Assembly: GCA_001275005.1 (NCBI GenBank)
Contig: JWZX01001895.1
Span: 1-10,314 of the forward strand
Direction: 5' to 3'
Origin: Chrysochromulina tobinii
Lineage: Eukaryota; Haptophyta; Prymnesiales; Chrysochromulinaceae
Length of the DNA: 10,314 bases
The notes beneath the pieces are model-generated. The model did no database searches and was not told where the DNA came from. It saw only the letters and a list, made by a program, of their open reading frames with translations. The position numbers were made by a program, and so were the translations under genes. Within the stretch, counting starts at the first letter, position 1, and each line of letters starts with the position of its first letter. This document shows positions 5,237 through 10,314 of this stretch, one piece after another.

Positions 5237-7820
5237 ATGCCGTGGCGATGGTGGATAACCAGTAGGGCTGGCCCTCAGAAGGAACAGCCAAAGAAGAGAG
5301 AAGAAAACTATTCGAGTGCACCACGAAAACCTTACATCCTGTGCTGCTGCCCTCCGTCCGACGATGACGAGGACAAACCCATCTTCAAGAAGAACAACGA
5401 GCGCCACTGCACCGACGTGTGCTGCTGCCTTCTCCTGTTCTTCATGGTCGTCGTGATGGTCGTCATAGCTGTCTACTCGCTCATCCATGGCGACATCAAA
5501 CGTATCATATACCCGACCGACTACCTCGGCCAATTCTGTGGCCTCACTCCTGGCGTCACCGACCTGACCAAGGGCTTCTTCCCGAGGCTAGATAAGGACA
5601 TCCAGACCTTCCTGCCACTCTTCCTCAGCAGCCCATACGCCGTCGTCTCGTTCCGGCCGTACACGCTGTGCGTGCAGGAATGCCCCCGTGCGTTCAGCCT
5701 CGCGAACCCGCAGGCCTTTGGAGGGCCGAGCTATCCGGGTGCAGACCACAACCGGACTGCCCCGATCTTCTACAACCTGCGCGCGACCGAGACGGTGCAC
5801 CGCTTCTGCCTGCCGACTACGAAGCTGGAGACTGCTGGGAGCCGCGTCGTGTGCGGCCAGCCCGCGTGCGACAACGAGATGCTCTTCGAGCGCCTCGACC
5901 CACGCGGTATCCCGCACCCCAACTGCACCGTCGGCGTGAACCGCATCATGTCGCACCCTCACGTGGTGACAGCTTGGGTGGTCACCGAGGCAACGAGGCC
6001 GTTCTGCGACATGCTGGTGCACGAGAGCACGAATCAGCAGTTCCTCCCCGACGGCGGCGACGATCCAGCCACGCAGAAGTACGAGGGCCTCTTCGCTGCC
6101 AACGTGGCCGTCGCACATGCCTTCATCGAGGACCTTATCGTGGCACGGGAGCAGGTGTCCTGCCGCGCCGCCGCCCGCCTGTGCGCTCATCGCGGCTCGC
6201 TCGCGTGCGTGTCGGCCACCTCGTGTACCCCCAGCTCTGAGCGCGTCTGCCTTGCTCCTGCAGGTCTTGGTCACGGGTCTCTTGCTTCCTCTCATCTTGG
6301 CACTGAGCTGGTTCATTCTGCTCTACTTCTTCGCCGGCCTGATAATCATCCTCGCGATCGTCCTCTTCTTCTGCTGCATGCTCGCCGCGTGCATCTGGCT
6401 CTACGGAGAAGCCGGCCTATACACGCTCGATGCGCTCGATGGCTGCGCACGCTCGCTCCACAACTGCACGATCTCAACGTTCGCCGCGTCGGGCAATGGC
6501 AATGTTCAATCAAGCTATCTAGCCGTGGCGGTGGTGTGCAACGTGATCCTCGTGGCGTACGTGCTCTGCTTATGCTGTTGGCGACACCAAATATCGCGCA
6601 CCATTGCCATCGTGCGCGAGTGCACTGCGGTCTTCCGAGCCGTCCCGCTGCTGTTCCTCTGCCCATTCATCGTCATGTTCTGGTATGCGGCGATGTCCGT
6701 CTACCTCTTTGGCATCGGCGGGTATATCATCACGCAGGGCGCAGCCGTCTGGGACCACCTGACGGGTCTGATGTCCAGCCAACTCGGCAAGAACTCAACG
6801 CTCGACGAGAGCCGCGCCGACTTCGTCTCAAACGCGGCCGATTCGCTCGTCAGCCGTCTAAGCGGCCTCTCGACCGAGGCGCAGGTCGCCGTGCTGCTCA
6901 CGATTCATGTAGTCGGCTTCGTCTGGAGTATCTTCCTCATCCACGCGTGCTACTACACGACGATCGCGGGCACGGTCGCGCGCTGGTTCTTCGCCAGCAA
7001 GCGCGACGACAAGCCCAAGAGCTTCGGCTTCGGCTGCGGCGTCATCTCCGTCTCTGCGTGGTGCGTCTTTTATCGCCACCTCGGCTCGATGGCCTTCGGC
7101 TCACTCGTAATGACCATCATGTGGTTCGTCCAGGCGGTGCTCCACTATCTCGACAAGCATACTAAGAACCAGCAGGCAGCTAACCCGGTGCTGCGTGTCG
7201 TGATCAAGTGCTCGCGCTGCCTCGTGTGGATGCTCTACAAGTCGATCGAAGCGCTCAACGAGTTTGGGTACATCTTCATCGCGATCGAGGGCTGCAGCCT
7301 GTGCCTCGCGTGCCGCTCCGTCTTCCAGCTCCTCGAGCGGAAGGGCGCGCAGGTGGGCACGAACAAGATGGTGGGCGGCATCCTCTCGCTTATCATCTCC
7401 TTCTCGATCCCCTCGCTGTGCGCGGTCATCTGCTTCGCATGGGTCACCATCGAGCATGGGGACGTGATGCCCCTTTGGCCGGCTGTTGCCGTGTTCGCGT
7501 CGGCCTTTCTCATCGCCTCGGGCGTCACAGAGATCCTACGCTGCTCGATCGACACCATTTTCGTCGCGGCCTTCCTTGACCTCGACGCGCACGGTGAGCC
7601 CCTGTACATGTCCGACAGGCTCATGCGCGGCTTTGGCTTGCCCTCGCAGTCCAGCAACGAAGAGCGCAAGAAGCTGAACGTTCCGCACGGCGTGACGTGC
7701 AGACGGCGTCGACCGACGACCGGCGTAACGCGCGCCGGGCCTGAGACGTACTCCGCTGACGACACACGAGACGGACGAGTGAGCCACTCGCCACACGCTC
7801 TCCGCGTTACCTCGTTGTGA
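5237..7820 (+). CDS. Choline transporter-like (CTL/SLC44) membrane protein, two exons
   Basis: The coding join is 5237-6154 and 6264-7820, giving 824 residues. The ATG at 5237 opens a cytosolic N-terminus with Cys clusters (36-38, 62-64), possible palmitoylation sites. HCTDVCCCLLLFF starts TM1 (about 61-83), followed by the family signature GDIKRIIYPTDYLGQFCG (85-102). A Cys-rich external loop of about 220 residues has NRT and NCT sequons. Exon 2 starts with TM2-TM3 (about 307-353), then hydrophobic segments near 391-412, 431-460, 514-536, 564-595, 625-650, 673-699 and 709-730. ALNEFGYIFIAIEG (636-649), a family-typical stretch, and SIDTIFVAAFLDLDAHGEPLYMS (734-756, shown in part) match the conserved C-terminal half of CTLs. 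The tail from about 766 is polar and basic. Known members move choline or ethanolamine across plasma or organelle membranes for phospholipid synthesis; the substrate here is inferred. It is longer than the human members (about 650-710). Confidence 0.93.
6155..6263 (+). other. Spliceosomal intron of the CTL gene (109 nt, phase 0)
   Basis: The reading frame shifts between two halves of the same transporter here. Joining GAG-CAG at 6154 to GTC-TTG at 6264 restores one frame (AREQ then VLVTGLLL) exactly at the loop-to-TM2 boundary. The donor is CAG before GTGTCC and the acceptor is a pyrimidine-rich tract ending CTCCTGCAG. GCAGGT occurs at both boundaries (6151-6156 and 6260-6265). The intron length is not a multiple of three. 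Confidence 0.9.
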
Positions 7821-7843
7821 TTCACGTTGTGATCCGTTGTGAT
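7813..7843 (+). repeat. Three copies of CGTTGTGAT across the CTL stop codon
   Basis: CGTTGTGAT occurs at 7813-7821, 7825-7833 and 7835-7843, with offsets of 12 and 10 bp. The first copy supplies the TGA stop codon of the transporter. It could be a small slippage repeat or a 3' UTR signal; no function can be assigned. Confidence 0.6.
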
Positions 7844-8304
7844 CGGGGGCATGCTCCCACTTCCTAGTGCCACTTGCACCGCGCATAGTGATCACAGGCG
7901 AGAGGATTGGGCACCACGGCTAGCTGGTACTGGAGGCACTACGTGTCGCGACACGCCGGACATGGCCCGGACCTTTTTCCCCGGGTCACGCAATGCGCAA
8001 TGCCAATGGCGCGTTTGGCGCGTCTCCGTCTGTGAGTTCAGAGTTGCGAACCGGTTGCGGTCTTAGGCGTATAGGTTCTTAATTTATATACAAATAAACG
8101 CGTCGATCATTGCTGTTTCGTGTTTGCTCCTCCCAGCACCTCCCTGGCGTGGCACTACAAGTACAACCCTGGACGCTGGAGCCTCGTCCCTGGTCCCTCA
8201 GCAGTGCCCTCTGGCTCTGGCCTCTGCTACTTCCTAGATCCTTCATCCTACTGCTTTCTGGTCCCGCCGCCTCGTATACCCCTACGCTGAGGTGGTAGCC
8301 TACT
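7821..8304. other. Intergenic region downstream of CTL, with a gene-like ATG-less frame
   Basis: This holds the CTL 3' UTR and probably the promoter of the following gene. The first 220 bp show nothing clear beyond the CGTTGTGAT repeats. AACCGGTT (8049-8056) is an 8-bp palindrome related to TACCGGTA. An AT-rich patch follows at 8081-8098. From 8075 to the TGA at 8288-8290 one plus-strand frame is open for 71 codons and reads protein-like (WHYKYNPGRWSLVPG), but it has no ATG. Confidence 0.5.
8081..8098 (+). promoter_or_regulatory. AT-rich patch with AATAAA (and TATATA)
   Basis: AATAAA at 8093-8098 matches the canonical polyadenylation hexamer and lies about 273 bp after the CTL stop, a plausible 3' UTR end. 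TATATA at 8085-8090 in the same patch could equally be a TATA-like promoter element for the downstream gene. It is the only markedly AT-rich stretch in this otherwise GC-rich gap. Confidence 0.4.
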
Positions 8305-8388
8305 ATGAAGTCTATAATGGAGGGTCGCCGGCTCGCGATAAGATTACTGAGCGCGGTAGTTTTTACGTGTTTCGTGGGCGCCGTGTAA
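8305..8388 (+). CDS. Possible upstream ORF (27 codons) in the leader of the PRVYEP gene
   Basis: An ATG at 8305 opens a 27-residue frame ending with TAA at 8386-8388. The peptide is basic at the start (MKSIMEGRRLAIR) and then hydrophobic (LLSAVVFTCFVGAV), resembling a small signal or membrane peptide. It ends one base before the TACCGGTA cluster and 86 bp before the main ATG. Whether it is transcribed is unknown; it may be a regulatory uORF, a 5' exon, or chance. Confidence 0.25.
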   Translation: MKSIMEGRRLAIRLLSAVVFTCFVGAV

Positions 8389-8389
8389 C

Positions 8390-8450
8390 TACCGGTACCG
8401 GTACCGGTATCGTTTTACCGGTATCGCTGCATCGAGCGCGTGTACCGGTA
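8390..8450. promoter_or_regulatory. Cluster of five TACCGGTA palindromes
   Basis: TACCGGTA occurs at 8390-8397, 8396-8403, 8402-8409 (three overlapping copies forming (TACCGG)3TA), 8416-8423 and 8443-8450. The last copy ends 24 bp before the ATG at 8475. The same palindrome occurs twice upstream of RBM42 and nowhere else that I could find in the window. This is likely a promoter or leader element. Confidence 0.7.
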
Positions 8451-8474
8451 GGCGATCGGTCTCCTGTTTCGGCC

Positions 8475-9308
8475 ATGGCGCAAGGGCAGCGCTCGTCGTC
8501 GCTCACGCTCGACCTGAACGCCACGCAGTGCAATATCGCTCACTTGCCTGAGCCGACGGATAAAAAGAGAAGGCCGTTCAGTGCGACAGTCCAACCTCCG
8601 CGGGTCTACGAACCGAAGGTGTCGTCGCCGCTGACTCCGAAAGTCGCAGTTGCTCGCCCCGTGCCTGCACCATCGCCCACCAAGGAGCCGCTCTTGCCTC
8701 CACGAGTTTATGAGCCGAGGAAGGAGATGTACTCGCCTCCACGAGTTTATGAGCCGAGTAAAAGAGAGCAGCGGGCTTTCGCAATGCTGCAAAGCGCTGC
8801 CGTTCGGGCCACCTGGTCGACCATCAAACACGAATTCGTTCCCAGTGAAGCCGTCATGAGCCGAAACCAACGCGAGCTGCTGAAAATGTTTGAGGAGACA
8901 CAGCGATTTCGAGCGGCTGTCGAGCAAGAGAGATGGCGAGTGATTTCCGCGGCGCAGCGAGAAGGAAGAGCGCCGCGGGTGTATGAGCCGCCAGCTCCGT
9001 CAGCAGCCAGCTCTCGACCATCAACCGCAGGAGGCTCTCGACCGTCGACAGCCGGCTCTCGACCGCCGACCGCCTCGCTCAGCCGAGGAGGTCGTCAAGA
9101 TGCCATCCCTGGCATCGCACCTGCGCAACCGTCCGTTTTCTCCTTTGGCTTCCTCGGTGTGCCTGAGAGGCGACAGCCACGGTGGGACGCTCGCGTCGAC
9201 CGTACTGCAGGCGGCTCGCTACCTGTACCGAGCGACTCGCTGATGAGGCATCCGATGAGCGGTGCAGGTAGGCCCTCCATCGTACCCTCATTTGCCACTG
9301 TTCGGTGA
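8475..9308 (+). CDS. Unrecognised protein with four (P)PRVYEP motifs and SRPSTAG repeats
   Basis: A 277-residue protein with no family I recognise. The ATG at 8475 sits in a good context (GGCCATGG) directly after the TACCGGTA cluster; the frame is open to 8292 but has no upstream ATG. PPRVYEP occurs at 41-47, 75-81 and 88-94, and APRVYEP at 166-172. Between them, residues about 97-162 form a charged, predicted helical block (QRELLKMFEETQRFRAAVEQERWR). A second repeat, SRPSTAG/SRPSTAG/SRPPTAS, lies at 180-201. The rest is Pro/Ser/Arg-rich and probably disordered and basic. There is no signal peptide or membrane segment. Serine-threonine-proline-arginine repeats of the RPSTA kind are seen in microtubule- and cilium-associated proteins, so a cytoskeletal scaffold is a guess. 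The repeated PRVYEP looks like a short linear docking motif, with Tyr as a possible modification site. Confidence 0.75.
   Translation: MAQGQRSSSLTLDLNATQCNIAHLPEPTDKKRRPFSATVQPPRVYEPKVSSPLTPKVAVARPVPAPSPTKEPLLPPRVYEPRKEMYSPPRVYEPSKREQRAFAMLQSAAVRATWSTIKHEFVPSEAVMSRNQRELLKMFEETQRFRAAVEQERWRVISAAQREGRAPRVYEPPAPSAASSRPSTAGGSRPSTAGSRPPTASLSRGGRQDAIPGIAPAQPSVFSFGFLGVPERRQPRWDARVDRTAGGSLPVPSDSLMRHPMSGAGRPSIVPSFATVR
8696..8758 (+). repeat. Intragenic 24-bp direct repeat encoding PPRVYEP
   Basis: A 24-bp sequence is repeated exactly at 8696-8719 and 8735-8758 (39-bp period, 13 codons). It encodes the second and third PPRVYEP motifs. Nucleotide identity, including wobble positions, shows a recent tandem duplication, while the first and fourth motif copies use different codons and are older. 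Confidence 0.85.
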
Positions 9309-9649
9309 AACTGTCAATCGCGGTGACAACGAAGGAAGGTGCCGTTTCATAAGGTACCGAGCGGGTTCCGTAGCTTCTACGTAAAGAAGGTCAAAGATCC
9401 AACTTCCAAGTTTCTTCCTAGTAAACCGTAAAAACGACTAGCTACCTCCGGGCTTGCAACTAGCTTCCAGCTACTAGGTTAACTAGGTATCTATTTGTGG
9501 GTGGGAGTGCAATCCTGTTTCCGAATAGAAAAGAAGCGCCGTTGCATGCGTTTTCGAAAACAAAGCACAAAAGCGATCACAAGAGCGGAGGCGGGGGCAA
9601 TTTGGCACTGCAGGAAAACCGGAAACTTGCATGCTACGTTTATATTGTG
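9309..9649. other. Intergenic: 3' UTR and promoter, CTAG cluster and 12-bp palindrome
   Basis: 341 bp without a gene. CTAG, usually a sparse tetramer, occurs five times in 69 bp (9418, 9438, 9460, 9474 and 9483), including a near repeat ACTAGGT at 9473 and 9482. GTTTTCGAAAAC (9550-9561) is a perfect 12-bp palindrome about 90 bp before the next possible ATG. TTGCATGC occurs at 9542-9549 and 9627-9634. No AATAAA is seen. Confidence 0.55.
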
Positions 9650-10314
9650 ATGTTTATCTATCTATCGAACCGTTTTCCTCAAAGCGCCCTTCACAGGCGT
9701 CGTCAGCCCAGGCACCCCGCTACGGCCGCGTCCCCGGGCCGGCCGGCCTCGACGTCCATGCAGGCACCCTCCACTCGATACGTCCATGCCGCAGTGGGCG
9801 TCGGGATCCAGCCCAGTCGCAGATCGGGCTGTTCCGAGTCCACGCCTCGGCTTGGTAGCTTGGTCAGTTACAAATCTCTCTCTCGGCTTGCCCGCCTTCT
9901 CTTCCTCGTCGTGACAACTGGCATAACTGCGCTGGCTCTCTTCTGTCCTGTCGTGCTCGCATCGCCAGTGGTGTTGAGACTACCACCTCTCGAGCCAGCG
10001 CTGCCGCCACCTGCATCGTCATCAGGTAGCCCGACTCTCAGGCAAGCCGTGGCTCGACGCACACAGTCGACAAACGCGAACGGGTGCCAGTGCGCCAATA
10101 CGTGTCAATATGCCCGTGACAACCTCTGCGACGACGGAGGCCCGACGGCCCCCTATGACGCATGTGCCTTAGGGACCGACTGCGCTGACTGCGGTGAAAG
10201 ATGCAGGCCACCGCCGTCGCCGCCTAAGCCGCCTCGGCCGTCGCCGCCGCCGCCATCTCCACCGCCGCCCTCTCCGCCGCCTTCGCCGCCACCTTTCCCG
10301 CCACCTCCGAGCCC
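9650..10314 (+). CDS. Membrane-anchored LNR-like Cys-rich/polyproline protein (3' truncated by window)
   Basis: The frame from the ATG at 9650 is open to the window end (221 complete codons); a second in-frame ATG at 9758 would remove 36 residues and is an alternative start. After a basic, Ser/Pro-rich N-terminal region, residues about 81-104 (ARLLFLVVTT...ALFCPVVLA) form one hydrophobic segment, probably a signal anchor. An 8-Cys module follows at 146-185: CQC, TCQYARDNLCDDGG, AC, GTDCADCGERC. It resembles the Notch/LNR-like calcium-binding repeats (CDDGG..Y..C..GTDC.DCG) common in algal extracellular proteins. From 187 the chain becomes SPPPP-type polyproline (with single K, R and F), typical of hydroxyproline-rich cell-surface glycoproteins, and continues beyond the window. 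A surface or extracellular-matrix role is inferred; any catalytic domain further downstream cannot be seen. Confidence 0.75.
   Translation, partial: MFIYLSNRFPQSALHRRRQPRHPATAASPGRPASTSMQAPSTRYVHAAVGVGIQPSRRSGCSESTPRLGSLVSYKSLSRLARLLFLVVTTGITALALFCPVVLASPVVLRLPPLEPALPPPASSSGSPTLRQAVARRTQSTNANGCQCANTCQYARDNLCDDGGPTAPYDACALGTDCADCGERCRPPPSPPKPPRPSPPPPSPPPPSPPPSPPPFPPPPS

Noticed and set aside
5588-6316. 242-codon minus-strand frame across CTL exon 1
   Set aside because: A complementary shadow of a clear CTL coding exon, with no family signal.
7841-7860. Imperfect palindrome GGGGGCATGCTCCC as a terminator hairpin
   Set aside because: The arms are mismatched and there is no spacer long enough for a loop. 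Intrinsic terminators are also not expected in a nuclear eukaryotic gene.
7235-7879. 214-codon minus-strand frame across the CTL C-terminus
   Set aside because: Shadow frame antisense to conserved CTL transmembrane segments.
8292-8474. N-terminal extension of the PRVYEP protein
   Set aside because: No ATG in this stretch of the frame, and it would translate the TACCGGTA repeats as a Thr-Gly run; the ATG at 8475 has a good context.
9631-9858. 75-codon frame starting at ATG 9631
   Set aside because: It overlaps the LNR/polyproline frame out of phase and ends in TAG; the other frame contains the anchor and the Cys module.
1-10314. CRISPR array, tRNA, rRNA, insertion sequence or prokaryotic operon
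   Set aside because: No regular spacer-repeat array, cloverleaf, transposase or Shine-Dalgarno-linked gene chain was seen; the families and the intron are eukaryotic.

Overview
This window is eukaryotic nuclear DNA from a compact, GC-rich genome, most likely a unicellular marine-type alga. A haptophyte or another secondary-plastid alga fits best, but this is inference. The reasons are: an RBM42-type RRM protein, an OGFr-domain protein and a choline-transporter-like (CTL/SLC44) protein, all eukaryotic families; a clear 109-nt GT-AG intron; strongly GC-ending codons; genes on both strands separated by only 99-654 bp; and, at the right edge, a membrane-anchored protein joining an 8-Cys LNR-like module to long SPPPP-type proline repeats, an architecture common in algal surface proteins. 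There is no bacterial operon, phage, rRNA, tRNA or CRISPR signal.

Layout. 1-151 is a G-rich minisatellite ending in an 18-bp palindrome, followed by a duplicated palindromic element and a membrane-anchored classical SDR oxidoreductase (242-1138, +). It converges on an OGFr-domain gene (1461-2159, -). That gene diverges, across only 166 bp, from an RBM42 orthologue (2326-3348, +). After a 460-bp gap rich in palindromes comes a fucosyltransferase-like GT-B glycosyltransferase (3809-5137, +, N-terminus probably incomplete). 99 bp later is the two-exon CTL choline-transporter-like gene (5237-7820, +, intron 6155-6263). 7821-8474 carries an AATAAA signal, an orphan reading frame, a small uORF and a cluster of TACCGGTA palindromes. 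Then come an unrecognised repeat-bearing protein with four (P)PRVYEP motifs (8475-9308, +) and the truncated LNR/polyproline gene (9650 to the window end, +).

The genes look like independent transcription units, not a pathway. Two of them (CTL transporter, fucosyltransferase-like protein) and possibly the SDR are membrane or secretory-pathway proteins.

The most notable non-coding signal is the 8-bp palindrome TACCGGTA. I found seven copies in the window, and all lie 25-85 bp upstream of the start codons of two unrelated genes (RBM42 and the PRVYEP gene). It is a good candidate for a core-promoter or transcription-factor element of this lineage.
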